Assembly (NCBI RefSeq): GCF_004209755.1
Contig: NZ_CP035913.1
Span: forward strand, 4,774,001 to 4,838,000
DNA: 64,000 nt
From: Pseudoduganella lutea
GTDB taxonomy: Bacteria; Pseudomonadota; Gammaproteobacteria; Burkholderiales; Burkholderiaceae_D
Direction: 5' to 3'
Positions 35,730 to 45,573 of the stretch are shown one piece after another (the first letter of the stretch is position 1; the number at the start of each line of letters is the position of its first letter). The notes beneath the pieces are model-generated. The model did not search any database. It was not told the DNA's origin and was given only the letters and a program-made list of their open reading frames with translations. The position numbers and the translations under genes were made by a program.

Positions 35730-36205
35730 TGGGCATCGAGATCGAACGCAAATTCCTCGTGCAGGGCGACGGCTGGCTGAAGGAGGGCGAGCCGCATGTT
35801 CAACCCGTACTGCTGCGCCAGGGCTACCTGTCGTCGCATCCCGAACGCGTGGTGCGCGTGCGCATCGAAGGGGACCACGCCGTCATGACGATCAAGAGCA
35901 AGGCGGTTGGCGTGTCGCGCGGCGAGTGGGAATATCCGCTGCCGATGGCCGATGCCACCGAGTTCCTCGACCGGCTGTGCGAACAGCCGATCATCGAGAA
36001 ATACCGGCGCCGCATTCCCTTTGCCGGGTTCGTGTGGGAAGTGGACGAGTTCCTCGGCGTGAACGCGGGCCTCGTGGTGGCGGAGATCGAACTGCCGGCC
36101 GAGGACACGGTGTTCGACAAGCCGGACTGGGTGGGTGCCGAGGTCACGCACGACAAGCGCTACCTGAACTCGAACCTGATCGGTCATCCGTATTCGCAGT
36201 GGTGA
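35729..36205 (+). CDS. CYTH domain protein (inorganic triphosphatase type)
   Basis: 158 aa with the defining GIEIERKFLV at the N-terminus (ExExK motif) and the tunnel residues of a triphosphate tunnel metalloenzyme: VVRVRIEGDHAVMTIKSK, IEKYRRRI and VAEIELP. Bacterial proteins of this size hydrolyse inorganic tripolyphosphate or act in adenylate metabolism; tripolyphosphatase is the better guess. It is translated from the last base of the M14 gene. Confidence 0.85.
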   Translation: MGIEIERKFLVQGDGWLKEGEPHVQPVLLRQGYLSSHPERVVRVRIEGDHAVMTIKSKAVGVSRGEWEYPLPMADATEFLDRLCEQPIIEKYRRRIPFAGFVWEVDEFLGVNAGLVVAEIELPAEDTVFDKPDWVGAEVTHDKRYLNSNLIGHPYSQW

Positions 36206-36404
36206 AACGGCGCTCGGTACGCCTACATGGCGAGACGGTGCAACGCGGCCGTTGCGGGTTTGTCAGGCGCTCTTATTGTCGAGAGAGGTAGGAACCCTCC
36301 GACCGGTCGACGATACGGGCGCCGATGCTGCATGCGTGGCGAAAACGCTAATCTTGTCGTCCACGGTCACTGGGACCGTGCCGACCAATGACAGGAGCAT
36401 CACC

Positions 36405-36836
36405 ATGCGCAAAACCTTGATCGCAGCAGTCCTCGCCACGATGGCCACCGCCGCTTACGCCCAGAGCGGCCAGAGCAACTCGACCGACCCGCAACGCACG
36501 CAGGGCGCTTCCAGCAACCAGGCCACGTCCGGCGACACGAAGAAATCGACCTCGAAGAAGCACGGCAGCAAGCATAGTGGCAAGGAAACGGGCGCCAGCT
36601 CCGGCACGTCATCCGGTGCGTCCACCGGGGGCACCACGACCGGCAGCCAGGCGGCCGGCACGCCGGGCCAGGGCATGGGTGCCACCCGCACCGAAAGCGG
36701 TACCAGCGGCGGCGCCAACACGGGCACCACCGGTGGCGCGACCGGCACGGGCATCAATAGCGGTACCAGCAACGGCTCGAACAGCGGCAGCAATTCCGGC
36801 ACGGAAAGCAATTCGGCCGGTTCGCTGAAGCGCTGA
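36405..36836 (+). CDS. Secreted Gly/Ser/Thr-rich low-complexity protein
   Basis: 143 aa with a clean signal peptide (LIAAVLATMATAAYAQ) and a mature part composed almost only of G, S, T, N, A plus a basic patch (KKSTSKKHGSKHSGK). It is expected to be disordered in the periplasm or outside. AGGAG is seven bases before ATG 36405. The next gene, six bases downstream, has a similar design, so the two form an operon. No function recognised. Confidence 0.6.
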   Translation: MRKTLIAAVLATMATAAYAQSGQSNSTDPQRTQGASSNQATSGDTKKSTSKKHGSKHSGKETGASSGTSSGASTGGTTTGSQAAGTPGQGMGATRTESGTSGGANTGTTGGATGTGINSGTSNGSNSGSNSGTESNSAGSLKR

Positions 36837-36841
36837 TTGCC

Positions 36842-37189
36842 ATGCGTGCGCTCATCCTGGCACTGGGGCTGGCTGTGGCGGCCGGCGCCGCCGCCCAATC
36901 GACCGTTGGCGATGCGCTGAAGAACAAGCCGGGCAGCGTGGGCTTGCAGGATGCCGACGCCAACAGCAGTTCAGCCAAGCGCAAGGCCGCGCCCACAGCG
37001 CCGAAGACGAACGACAAGGTGCGCCCCGTGCCCGGCAGGGACCCGGCGCCCCTGGGCAGCACGGCAAACCGGGCAGGGCGGGACAAGGCCGCGCCGGACG
37101 ACACGTCCGGCCATGGCAACCCGAACGCGGACACCCGCAAGGCCGGCAACGGCAACAATACTTCGGGCAACAGCAACATGACGCGCTGA
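36842..37189 (+). CDS. Secreted low-complexity protein
   Basis: 115 aa with a signal peptide (LILALGLAVAAGAAAQ) and a disordered mature region rich in Asn, Lys, Gly and Pro, ending TSGNSNMTR. It follows the preceding similar gene by five bases and is closed by a strong bidirectional terminator. Function unknown. Confidence 0.55.
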   Translation: MRALILALGLAVAAGAAAQSTVGDALKNKPGSVGLQDADANSSSAKRKAAPTAPKTNDKVRPVPGRDPAPLGSTANRAGRDKAAPDDTSGHGNPNADTRKAGNGNNTSGNSNMTR

Positions 37190-37204
37190 CGTTCCGCCGG
37201 GCGA

Positions 37205-37236
37205 AAAAAAAACCTCGCGCAAGCGAGGTTTTTTAT
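37205..37236. terminator. Bidirectional terminator between convergent genes
   Basis: AACCTCGC (37211-37218) pairs with GCGAGGTT (37223-37230), flanked by an A-run on the left and T-run on the right, so it can stop transcription from both sides. Confidence 0.85.
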
Positions 37237-37248
37237 GGGCGCAGCCGA

Positions 37249-38514
37249 TCAGTGGAAATGTTCGGTGCCGGCCGGCGCATCTTCCGGCATTTCGGCATGC
37301 ACCAGTTCACCTGCCGGGTCGGCGAACAGCGGGGCGCCGCAATCGTCGCAATACTCGGCCACGTAGCGCTCCGACAGCTTCTTCACGACGGTCACGCCGG
37401 CCGCGCTCAGGTGCTCGACGATTTCCTCGACCGGCGTGCGTGGCTGCAGCAGGTTCGCCAGGCCGCCCGCCAGCGGGCCTTCGGGTGGCGTGCCTTCCTC
37501 GTCCTCCTGGCCATACAGCGGCCAGACGACGCCATAGATCACGTCGGTATCCGAGCGGCGCGTGAAGGCCACGCGGTACTCGTCCACCTGGCCATCGGCC
37601 GCTTCCTCGCCGAAACCGGCGATCACCGCGCGCAGGTCCGCCGGTTCGCAGGCCAGCGTGTGCGTCAGGTAATGGACGGCGGCGCGGATCGATACGGGGC
37701 GGATCAGCTTGTCGGCTTCGCGGCATGCCATGTAATACGCTTCCGGCAGCAGCAGTTCGATGCCGCAGCCGGGCAGCAGGCGCGCCACGGTGGGCGTGGC
37801 CTGCGTGCGCCATGCTTCCAGCGCGGTGCGGCGTTCGTCCGCCTGGTGCAGGTGGGCACCCGGCATCTGCCAGCGGAACATGGGGCCGCCGGCCGGCGCC
37901 ACGATGGCGGCGATCAGGTAGCGCGTGTCGGCCAGGAACGGCGCCGTTTCCGGCGGCTTCACGTCCGACTTCACGGCCACGCCCTTTACGGCAGCTTGCG
38001 CCAGCTTGTGCATCTTGGCATACGTTTCCGCATGCGTGCGCGGCAGCTGGTCGATCGAGAACAGGTTCGAGGCCATGGCCAGCTTCGTGCCGTCCGCCAG
38101 CAGGTGGGCGGAGAAGTGGGCCGAAAGGGTGTTCAGGACGTCCGCCGGAATCGGCCCGGAAGCGATCGCGTAGCGGGTCCACGCCAGGATCGGCGCCGCC
38201 ACCAGCAGCACATCGTGCTGGACCGGCGCGCCTTCCGTCTCGACCGTCAAGGTGGTCGATTCGCTGACGGCTTCCACGCTGTCCATCAGCACGTCGTAGG
38301 CGTTCAGGTCGGCGGCGAACAGGCTGTTCAGGGCGGCGTCGACGGTGTCCTGGTGGCTCGTCTTCAGCAGCTTGGTCAGCTGCACGTCCAGCGCACGCTC
38401 CCAGCTGCGCTCCTCGAGACGGCTGCCCGCCTGGCCAACGGCCTGGGCGAGGGTGGAAAGGCGCTGGCTGTCGGCAGACAATTTTTGGGATGAATCTTTG
38501 GATGGGCGACGCAT
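37249..38514 (-). CDS. DUF2863 family protein
   Basis: 421 aa, cytosolic, recognised from the general pattern of betaproteobacterial DUF2863 proteins (WTRYAIASGPIPADVL, RYLIAAIVAPAGGPMFRWQ, LLPEAYYMACREADK). Near the C-terminus is YVAEYCDDCGAPLFAD, a CxxC that could hold a metal. Start ATG 38514 begins MRRPSKDSS; the longer frame to 38691 would run into the intergenic palindromes. Function unknown. Confidence 0.7.
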   Translation of the reverse strand: MRRPSKDSSQKLSADSQRLSTLAQAVGQAGSRLEERSWERALDVQLTKLLKTSHQDTVDAALNSLFAADLNAYDVLMDSVEAVSESTTLTVETEGAPVQHDVLLVAAPILAWTRYAIASGPIPADVLNTLSAHFSAHLLADGTKLAMASNLFSIDQLPRTHAETYAKMHKLAQAAVKGVAVKSDVKPPETAPFLADTRYLIAAIVAPAGGPMFRWQMPGAHLHQADERRTALEAWRTQATPTVARLLPGCGIELLLPEAYYMACREADKLIRPVSIRAAVHYLTHTLACEPADLRAVIAGFGEEAADGQVDEYRVAFTRRSDTDVIYGVVWPLYGQEDEEGTPPEGPLAGGLANLLQPRTPVEEIVEHLSAAGVTVVKKLSERYVAEYCDDCGAPLFADPAGELVHAEMPEDAPAGTEHFH

Positions 38515-38641
38515 GGCGCTATCAATCTCGGTAGTGGTGAAAAACTTATCAAACGTATTGTAGTTGATTCGCCGGGGGCTGTCCGTGCATGCGGAACGGA
38601 TGAGTGGCGGGCAATGTTTGCAAGAGCCCTGGGCGGCGTCT

Positions 38642-38744
38642 GGTGTCGGACACCATGCAATGGTGTCGGACACCGGTTTTCGCTCGAACATTGTGGATGC
38701 TTTAGAGGAAAACCGGTGTCCGACACCTAAAGGTGTCCGACACC
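38642..38744. repeat. Four-copy GGTGTCnGACACC palindrome cluster
   Basis: The 13-mer GGTGTCGGACACC is at 38642-38654 and 38662-38674. Its mirror GGTGTCCGACACC is at 38715-38727 and 38732-38744. The inner pair carries GGTTTT/AAAACC tails, so the whole block is a large inverted repeat around ~40 bases of unique sequence. It lies between DUF2863 and the acnA terminator. Confidence 0.85.
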
Positions 38745-38762
38745 AGGCGATTTCCGGGCAAT

Positions 38763-38791
38763 AAAAAAACGCCGGGAAAACCCGGCGTTTT
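38763..38791 (-). terminator. Terminator of acnA
   Basis: AACGCCGGG (38769-38777) and CCCGGCGTT (38781-38789) enclose a short A-rich loop, with an A-run at 38763-38769 that reads as a T-run on the minus strand. Confidence 0.85.
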
Positions 38792-38808
38792 GGCGGAGCG
38801 GCTGGCGC

Positions 38809-41520
38809 TTACGCGGCCAGCAGCTGGCGCAGCACGAACGGCAGGATGCCGCCATGCTTGTAGTAGTCCACTTCGATCGGCGTGTCGATGCGCAGCAGCA
38901 CGGTGGCTTCCTGCTTCGAGCCGTCTTCGCGGGTGATCACCAGGGTGGCCAGTTGCTGCGGCTTGATCTCGCCTTCCAGGCCGAGCAGGTCGTAGGTTTC
39001 CTTGCCGGTGATGCCCAGCGATTCCACGCTGTCGTTGCCGATGAATTGCAGCGGCAGCACGCCCATGCCCACCAGGTTCGAGCGGTGGATACGTTCGAAC
39101 GAACGGGTGATCACGGCCTTCACGCCCAGCAGCTGGGTGCCCTTCGCCGCCCAGTCGCGCGACGAACCGGTGCCGTATTCCTCGCCGCCGAAGATCATCG
39201 TCGGGGTGCCTTCGGCCACGTACTTCATGGCCGCGTCGTAGATCGACAGCTGTTCGCCGGACGGCTGGTGGATCGTGATGCCGCCTTCCACCGCGGAACC
39301 GTCGGCTTTCGGCGGGATCATCTTGTTCTTGATGCGCACGTTGGCGAACGTGCCGCGCATCATGATCTCGTGGTTGCCGCGGCGCGAACCGTAGGAGTTG
39401 AAGTCGGCCTTCATCACGCCGTTTTCCTTCAGCCACTTGCCTGCCGGGCCATCTTCCTTGATCGAGCCGGCCGGGGAAATGTGGTCGGTGGTGATCGAGT
39501 CGCCGAACACGCCCAGTGCGCGCGCGCCGGTGATGTTGGCGTTGTCGGAGACCGGCGGCGTCATTTCGAAGTTCTCGAAGAATGGCGGCTCGGCGATGTA
39601 GGTCGACTCCGGCCAGTTGTAGACCTGGCCTTCGACGGACGACACGGCTTCCCACAGCTTGCCCGGGTTGCTCTTCACCTGGGCGTAGTTGGCCTTGAAC
39701 ACTTCCGAGTTCATCGCGAACTTCATCAGCGATTCGATCTCGGCCGAGGTCGGCCAGATGTCGCCCAGGTACACATCGCGGCCGCCCGTGCCCTTGCCGA
39801 CCGGCTCGGTCATCAGGTCGCGCGTCACGTTGCCAGCGATCGCGTAGGCGACGACCAGCGGTGGCGAGGCCAGGAAATTGGCGCGGATGTTCGGGTGGAT
39901 ACGCGCTTCGAAGTTACGGTTACCGGACAGCACGGCCGCGGCCACGATGTCGTTGGTGGTGATCGCCGCGTTCAGTTCCGGGGTCAGGTCGCCCGCATTG
40001 CCGATGCAGGTCGTGCAGCCGTAGGCGGTTACGCCGAAGCCCAGCTTGTCCAGGTAAGGCAGCAGGCCGGCCGCTTCCAGGTATTCGGTGACGACGCGCG
40101 AGCCGGGGGCCAGCGACGACTTGATGTGCGGTGCCACGGTCAGGCCGGCTTCCACGGCTTTCTTGGCCAGCAGGCCGGCGGCCAGCAGCACGCTCGGGTT
40201 CGACGTGTTGGTGCACGAGGTGATGGCGGCGATCAGGATGTCGCCGTTCTTCACCTGCACGTTGTTCGTCGTTTCGTACGTGGTGGTCAGGTCAGCCGGG
40301 TTCTTGTTGAAGCCGTTCTGCGTGGTCGGCTTGGAGAACAGGTCGGTGAAGGTGGACTTCACGTTGCCGATCTCGATACGGTCCTGCGGGCGCTTCGGGC
40401 CGGCCAGCGACGGCGTGACCGTCGACAGGTCCAGGTTCACTTCGCGGGTGAAATCGAGTTCGCCGGCCTTGGCCACGCCATACATGCCCTGGGCCTTGAA
40501 GTAGGCCTGGAACGCGGCGATTTCTTCCGGCGTGCGGCCGGTGCCTTCGAAGTATTCGATGGTCTTGTCGTCGACCGGGAAGAAGCCCATCGTGGCGCCG
40601 TATTCCGGTGCCATGTTGCCGATGGTGGCGCGGTCCGTCACGGACAGCGACTCGGTGCCTTCGCCGAAGAATTCGACGAACTTGCCGACGACCTTTTCTT
40701 TACGCAGCAGTTCGGTGATGGTCAGCACCAAGTCGGTCGCGGTGCAGCCTTCGCGCAGGCGGCCGGTCAGGTTCACGCCGATCACGTCCGGCGTCAGGAA
40801 GTACACGGGCTGGCCCAGCATGCCGGCTTCCGCCTCGATGCCGCCCACGCCCCAGCCCACCACGCCGATACCGTTGATCATCGTGGTGTGCGAGTCGGTG
40901 CCCACCAGCGAATCCGGGTAGTACACGCCGTTGTTGTTGTGCACGCCGCGCGCCAGGTATTCCAGGTTGACCTGGTGGACGATGCCGAAGCCCGGCGGCA
41001 CCACGCCGAACGTGTCGAAGGCCTGCATGCCCCACTTCATGAACTGGTAGCGCTCGTTGTTGCGCGAGAATTCCAGCTTCATGTTCAGGTCCAGCGCGCC
41101 CGGCTCGCGGAAGTGGTCGATCGTGACCGAGTGGTCGACGACCAGGTCGACCGGCACCAGCGGCTCGATCTTCTTCGGGTTCGCGCCCTGCTTGTAGGCG
41201 ACGTTGCGCATCGCGGCCAGGTCGGCCAGCAGCGGCACGCCGGTGAAGTCCTGCAGCACCACGCGGGCGACGACGAACGGGATCTCGTCCGTGCGGTCCG
41301 CGGTCGGGCCCCAGTTGGCCAGCTGCTTCACGTGTTCTTCGGTGACTTTCTTGCCGTCGCAGTTACGCAGCACGGATTCGAGCACCACGCGGATCGACAC
41401 CGGCAGACGGGAGATCTTGGCGCCCAGGGCCTGTTCCAGCGCGGGCAGGGAGTACAGCTTGCCCTTGGTTTTGCCGGAAATCGGGAAATCCTTGAGCGTG
41501 TTAAAAGTGTTGCTAGACAT
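38809..41520 (-). CDS. acnA: Aconitate hydratase A
   Basis: 903 aa. It interconverts citrate and isocitrate in the TCA cycle. The iron-sulphur ligands are visible as one Cys in [12 protein letters not shown] and two in [13 protein letters not shown]; the terminal swivel domain contains [13 protein letters not shown]. Length and N-terminus (NTFNTLKDF) are those of AcnA/IRP-type enzymes. Start 41520 has AGGAGAGG upstream. First of a minus-strand group acnA, MliC-like gene, citE-like gene, mdh, though the gaps allow separate promoters. Confidence 0.95.
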   Translation of the reverse strand: MSSNTFNTLKDFPISGKTKGKLYSLPALEQALGAKISRLPVSIRVVLESVLRNCDGKKVTEEHVKQLANWGPTADRTDEIPFVVARVVLQDFTGVPLLADLAAMRNVAYKQGANPKKIEPLVPVDLVVDHSVTIDHFREPGALDLNMKLEFSRNNERYQFMKWGMQAFDTFGVVPPGFGIVHQVNLEYLARGVHNNNGVYYPDSLVGTDSHTTMINGIGVVGWGVGGIEAEAGMLGQPVYFLTPDVIGVNLTGRLREGCTATDLVLTITELLRKEKVVGKFVEFFGEGTESLSVTDRATIGNMAPEYGATMGFFPVDDKTIEYFEGTGRTPEEIAAFQAYFKAQGMYGVAKAGELDFTREVNLDLSTVTPSLAGPKRPQDRIEIGNVKSTFTDLFSKPTTQNGFNKNPADLTTTYETTNNVQVKNGDILIAAITSCTNTSNPSVLLAAGLLAKKAVEAGLTVAPHIKSSLAPGSRVVTEYLEAAGLLPYLDKLGFGVTAYGCTTCIGNAGDLTPELNAAITTNDIVAAAVLSGNRNFEARIHPNIRANFLASPPLVVAYAIAGNVTRDLMTEPVGKGTGGRDVYLGDIWPTSAEIESLMKFAMNSEVFKANYAQVKSNPGKLWEAVSSVEGQVYNWPESTYIAEPPFFENFEMTPPVSDNANITGARALGVFGDSITTDHISPAGSIKEDGPAGKWLKENGVMKADFNSYGSRRGNHEIMMRGTFANVRIKNKMIPPKADGSAVEGGITIHQPSGEQLSIYDAAMKYVAEGTPTMIFGGEEYGTGSSRDWAAKGTQLLGVKAVITRSFERIHRSNLVGMGVLPLQFIGNDSVESLGITGKETYDLLGLEGEIKPQQLATLVITREDGSKQEATVLLRIDTPIEVDYYKHGGILPFVLRQLLAA

Positions 41521-41601
41521 AACCTCTCCTTCAGGTGGGCGTCGTTTCATTATTGATCGAGGGTACTGCTGTTCATTACTGCACTGTTCTTTATCACAGC
41601 G

Positions 41602-42216
41602 TTACATATGGGTCTTGGGCGCATCCGGCGCCGTGGGCACGACACCCGCCGACGTTGCCGGGGCCGGCGACGCTGGCTTGTCGACGGCCGCTTCGATGAC
41701 CGCCGGGGCCTGCGCCGGTACGTCGGCCGGGTTCAGCTGCTCGGCATTGCGGCATTCGTTGGCCAGCTGGCGATTCTTCTTTGAATCGAGCAGCATGCCC
41801 TTGGCGGGAATGCCGATCCAGATCAGCCCATAATGCTTGTTCTCGAAGCGCTGCGCACCCGTCGTGGTGGCCACGCGCGTGAGGCGGTGCAGCCGGGTTT
41901 TCCAGCGCAGTGCGACATGGCTTTCGTCGCCAGCGTTCTGGTAGAGCGTAACTTTGTTGCCAAGCTCGCAGTCGTAGTCGACCACGGCGGAGCCGAGCAC
42001 GTCGGGTTCGTCCGCCTCGGGATCGGGCACGGCCGGCGCCACGGGGGCCGGCTTGGCTTTCGACTTTGCGCCGGACTTTGCCTTGGATGGCTTGGCCGCC
42101 GCCTTTTTCTTGGCTTCCGCTTTCGGCTTCGCGGTCTCGACGGCGGCATGGGCCGCGGGGGCGCAGGCCAGCGCCCACGCGGCGCCGCTGGCGGCGATGA
42201 ATTTCAGGATGGACAT
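41602..42216 (-). CDS. Secreted protein with MliC-like C-terminal domain
   Basis: 204 aa with a signal peptide (cleaved after AHA near residue 24), a Lys/Ala/Pro-rich linker, then VVDYDCELGNKVTLYQNAGD to NRQLANECRN. The paired Cys, the YxC start and small beta pattern recall C-type lysozyme inhibitor (MliC/PliC) domains; this is a loose resemblance. It shares a TAATG junction with the citE-like gene upstream, so they are co-translated, an odd pairing of a secreted protein with a cytosolic lyase. Confidence 0.55.
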   Translation of the reverse strand: MSILKFIAASGAAWALACAPAAHAAVETAKPKAEAKKKAAAKPSKAKSGAKSKAKPAPVAPAVPDPEADEPDVLGSAVVDYDCELGNKVTLYQNAGDESHVALRWKTRLHRLTRVATTTGAQRFENKHYGLIWIGIPAKGMLLDSKKNRQLANECRNAEQLNPADVPAQAPAVIEAAVDKPASPAPATSAGVVPTAPDAPKTHM

Positions 42217-43217
42217 TAGGTGTTTTCCGTTGCGTTGGGTTGCGGCTCCAACAGCGCGCTGGCCGCCTCCGGCAGATTCAGGCCCGCCAGCTTCGCGCGC
42301 TGCAGTATCGTCCAATAGTAGCGATAGCTCGCGCGGTCGTGCAAGCGGCCATGCTGGCTGATCGGCCCCCAGTTCGCCTTTGCCGCTTCGCCCAGGATCG
42401 CCGCCGCCTCATTCACTTCGGAAAGCCGCGGCGCGAAAGCCTTGATGATCGGCTTGATCTGGCTGGGGTGGATGCTCCACATGCGCGTGTAGCCGAATTC
42501 GGCCAGCGCACGCTGGGCGTCGTTGGCCACCACGGCCGAATCCTTGATGTCGGTGGTGACGTTATGCGACGGCACCTTGCCGTGCGCATGGCAGGCGGCC
42601 GCCATTTCCAGCTTGGCGCGCACCACCAGCGGGTGCACGAACTGGTTCGGCGTGCGCATCGCGTTGGCGGGAATCGCGCCATAGTGGCTGGAAACAAAGT
42701 CCATGATGCCGAACGACAGGCATTCGACCTGGGGGAGGGCGGCGATCGCGAACGCGCCGCGCAGCGCGCCGTGCGTTTCGATCAGCACGTGCACCGGCAG
42801 ATTCTCCCGGCCAGCCTTCACGGCGTGCTGGTTGATGACGTCGATGGCCTTCATGACGTCCTGCACACTGTCGGGCTTCGGCAGCACGATGTAGGCAAGG
42901 CGGCTGGCGGCGGCACCGACGATGATCTCGATGTCGCGCGCGAAATGCGGGCTCGACACGTCGTGCACGCGGGCGCCGATGCGGTTGAATTTGTTGTCGG
43001 CGGCGTTGACCAGGCTGGCGACGAGCTGCGCATGCGCTTCCTCGTTGCCGGCGGCGGCGCCGTCCTCGCAGTCGAACGTGATGTCGAATACGGGACCAAG
43101 CTCTTGTTGCAGGGCCATCGATTTGCGCATCAGCTTTTCGGAGCCGGCGTAATGATCGCAGGCTGGCAGCATCAGCGGCTGGCGTTCGCCCTGGAATAAG
43201 ACCTCGGATGGATGCAT
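42216..43217 (-). CDS. HpcH/HpaI aldolase/citrate lyase (CitE-like) family protein
   Basis: 333 aa TIM-barrel of the CitE superfamily: FDCEDGAA with metal-binding Glu/Asp, VHVLIETHGAL (active-site Glu) and MWSIHPSQIKPI near the end. Without citDF-type partners it is likely a stand-alone CoA-ester lyase such as malyl- or citramalyl-CoA lyase. Its position beside mdh is consistent with malyl-CoA chemistry (inference). ATG 43217 is used (MHPSEVLFQ). The stop overlaps the next gene's ATG by one base. Confidence 0.82.
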   Translation of the reverse strand: MHPSEVLFQGERQPLMLPACDHYAGSEKLMRKSMALQQELGPVFDITFDCEDGAAAGNEEAHAQLVASLVNAADNKFNRIGARVHDVSSPHFARDIEIIVGAAASRLAYIVLPKPDSVQDVMKAIDVINQHAVKAGRENLPVHVLIETHGALRGAFAIAALPQVECLSFGIMDFVSSHYGAIPANAMRTPNQFVHPLVVRAKLEMAAACHAHGKVPSHNVTTDIKDSAVVANDAQRALAEFGYTRMWSIHPSQIKPIIKAFAPRLSEVNEAAAILGEAAKANWGPISQHGRLHDRASYRYYWTILQRAKLAGLNLPEAASALLEPQPNATENT

Positions 43218-43315
43218 CGTGGATGTTCCGGATGAAGGGACCGCCGCGCGGCCGGAAACGGCAGCGCGGCGACCGGTGTGGAGCGGTGATCGAACCGGTT
43301 CCACGGGGGAGATGA

Positions 43316-44305
43316 TTACGGCAGCAGGTGCTTCACGCCTTCACGCTCTTCGGTCAGTTCCTTCAGCGTGAGGTTGATGCGTTCCTGGGAGAATTCGTCG
43401 ATTTCCAGGCCCTGGACGATCGTGTATTCGCCGTTCTCGGTGGTGACCGGGAAACCGAACATCGTGCCTTCGGGGATGCCGTAGGAACCGTCGGACGGCA
43501 CGCCCATCGTGGTCCACTTGCCGTTGGTGCCCAGCACCCAGTCACGCACGTGGTCGATGGCGGCGTTGGCTGCCGATGCGGCCGACGACAGGCCGCGCGC
43601 TTCGATGATGGCGGCGCCGCGCTTGCCCACGGTCGGCAGGAACGTGTTGGCGTTCCATTCCTGGTCGTTGATCAGGTCCTTGACGGATTCGCCGTTCACG
43701 GTGGCGAAGCGGTAGTCGGCGTACATCGTCGGCGAGTGGTTGCCCCACACGGTCAGCTTCTCGATGTCCTTGACCTGCTTGCCGGTCTTCTGTGCCACTT
43801 GCGACAGTGCGCGGTTGTGGTCCAGGCGCAGCATGGCGGTGAAGTTCTTGGCCGGCAGGTTCGGTGCCGATTTCATCGCGATGTAGGCGTTCGTGTTGGC
43901 AGGGTTGCCCACCACCAGCACTTTCACGTTGCGCGAAGCGACGGCGTCCAGCGCCTTGCCCTGCACCGTGAAGATCTGCGCGTTGGCTTCCAGCAGATCC
44001 TTGCGCTCCATGCCCGGGCCGCGCGGACGCGCGCCGACCAGCAGGGCCACGTCGACATCCTTGAAGGCGGTCAGCGGGTCGGAGTGCGCAGTCATGCCTT
44101 CCAGCAGCGGGAACGCGCAGTCGTCGATTTCCATCATGACGCCCTTCAGCGCCTTCTGTGCCTTTTCGTTGTCGATCTCGAGCAGTTGCAGGATGACCGG
44201 CTGGTCTTTGCCCAGCATGTCGCCGTTGGCGATGCGGAACAGCAGGGAATAGCCGATCTGGCCGGCAGCGCCGGTAACGGCAACACGCATTGGGGTTTTA
44301 GCCAT
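43316..44305 (-). CDS. mdh: Malate dehydrogenase
   Basis: 329 aa, NAD-dependent. Rossmann motif [17 protein letters not shown], substrate-binding Arg loop [25 protein letters not shown] and catalytic His in [11 protein letters not shown]. It oxidises malate to oxaloacetate in the TCA cycle. It belongs to the cytosolic-type MDH group common in betaproteobacteria. A 420-bp region separates it from the divergent gntR gene. Confidence 0.96.
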   Translation of the reverse strand: MAKTPMRVAVTGAAGQIGYSLLFRIANGDMLGKDQPVILQLLEIDNEKAQKALKGVMMEIDDCAFPLLEGMTAHSDPLTAFKDVDVALLVGARPRGPGMERKDLLEANAQIFTVQGKALDAVASRNVKVLVVGNPANTNAYIAMKSAPNLPAKNFTAMLRLDHNRALSQVAQKTGKQVKDIEKLTVWGNHSPTMYADYRFATVNGESVKDLINDQEWNANTFLPTVGKRGAAIIEARGLSSAASAANAAIDHVRDWVLGTNGKWTTMGVPSDGSYGIPEGTMFGFPVTTENGEYTIVQGLEIDEFSQERINLTLKELTEEREGVKHLLP

Positions 44306-44727
44306 GATGAATCTCCAAGTGGAATAAAGAAGCTGACGGATCTGGGTTGCAGGACCTTGTTGCAGGACCCGGTTGCAGAACCTTACCGGCGCCGCGCCGA
44401 AACAGCGGTCAACTGGTAAAACTGCAATGATACCAAATTCGTTCCTTGCAAAGGCTCAGCCTTGCGGGTGTATTTCGACGAACTTCGCCTGAATTTCACC
44501 CGGGGCGCGCCCGGGTTTCACCCGAGGTTCGCCAAACATCGCCTGCGGTTGGGCCTGTATGTCATCCCGTCCGGTGCGCCATCGGAGCGTCGCCCGGAAT
44601 AACATCGACGGCGAGTGTAGGCTTGTAGAAGCCTTCTGTCAATGCTATCTTATGTCTTATATAAGACATATAACTTAGTAGGTTTATTACTGGACGGACA
44701 GTTCCTTTTGTGGTGAAATCGCGGTCT
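44306..44727. other. Intergenic region between mdh and gntR
   Basis: No gene seen. It holds a GC-rich dyad, ACCCGGG-GCGCG-CCCGGGT, at 44498-44516, flanked by two TTTCACCCG sequences, and the perfect 20-bp palindrome at 44651. Both divergent promoters should lie here. Confidence 0.5.
44651..44670. promoter_or_regulatory. Perfect 20-bp palindrome, candidate GntR operator
   Basis: TATGTCTTAT joined to its exact reverse complement ATAAGACATA, 57 bp before the gntR start. GntR/HutC-type regulators bind AT-rich dyads of this length; autoregulation and control of the TCA genes are plausible. I saw no second copy before sdhC, acnA or odhA. Confidence 0.7.
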
Positions 44728-45573
44728 ATGAATCCCGTCACGCCCAACCAGCCCAGCCCAGGCAGCAGTGCGAACGCGCCGGCTGTGCCGGCAGCGGGCG
44801 CGACCCCGAACACGCATGCACCTGCCGGGAGCGCCGCCTCTGCTCCGACCGCGCCCGCTCCAACGTTTTCTCCGCTGTACCAGCAGATCAAGGCACTGAT
44901 CACGCAGAGCCTGCAGTCGGGCGAGTGGAAGCCGGGCGAAATGATTCCCAGCGAAGTGGAACTGGCCAACCGCTACAAGGTCAGCCAGGGCACCGTGCGC
45001 AAGGCGATCGACGAACTGGCGGCGGACAACCTGGTGATGCGCCGGCAGGGCAAGGGCACGTTCGTGTCCACCCATCACGAGGCGCGCGCCCATATCCGTT
45101 TCCTGCGGCTGCGCCCCGACGAAGGGCAGCCGCATTACCCCGAAAGCCGCTTCCTCGAAGTGAAGCGCCTGCGCGCCCCGGCGGACGTGGCGCGCCTGCT
45201 GGACATGAAAACCGGCGACGCCACCGTGTACATCAAGCGGGTGCAGTCATTCGACGGCGTGCCCACGATCGTCGAGGAACTGTGGCTGCCCGGCCAGCTG
45301 TTCAAGGGCCTGACGGCCGAGCGGCTGTCCGAATACAAGGGCCCGATGTACGGCCTGTTCGAATCGGAATTCGGCACGCGGATGATCCGCGCCGACGAAA
45401 AAGTGCGCGCCGTGCTGGCTGGCGCCGAAGATGCCGCGCTGCTCCATGTGGAGCCGGGCTCGCCCCTTCTTTCGGCCGAACGGGTGTCGTTTACGTATGG
45501 CGACAAACCGGTCGAGCTGCGCCGCGGCCTGTACCTGACGAGCCGCCACCATTACCAGAATGATTTGAATTGA
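44728..45573 (+). CDS. GntR/HutC family transcriptional regulator (TCA-linked)
   Basis: About 281 aa. An unusual ~50-residue Pro/Ala/Gly-rich N-terminal extension precedes a GntR winged helix (LYQQIKALITQSLQSGEW, then ELANRYKVSQGTVRKAIDELA) and a UTRA ligand-binding domain to the C-terminus (VELRRGLYLTSRHHYQ). It is the first gene before sdhCDAB and divergent from mdh, so it probably senses a TCA intermediate and controls these operons (inference). ATG 44728 is assumed; GTG 44710 and 44713 are also in frame, and none has a strong ribosome site. Confidence 0.88.
   Translation: MNPVTPNQPSPGSSANAPAVPAAGATPNTHAPAGSAASAPTAPAPTFSPLYQQIKALITQSLQSGEWKPGEMIPSEVELANRYKVSQGTVRKAIDELAADNLVMRRQGKGTFVSTHHEARAHIRFLRLRPDEGQPHYPESRFLEVKRLRAPADVARLLDMKTGDATVYIKRVQSFDGVPTIVEELWLPGQLFKGLTAERLSEYKGPMYGLFESEFGTRMIRADEKVRAVLAGAEDAALLHVEPGSPLLSAERVSFTYGDKPVELRRGLYLTSRHHYQNDLN

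Noticed and set aside
38854..41556. 900-residue open frame opposite acnA
   Set aside because: Same antisense effect of high GC third positions; acnA has intact cluster ligands.
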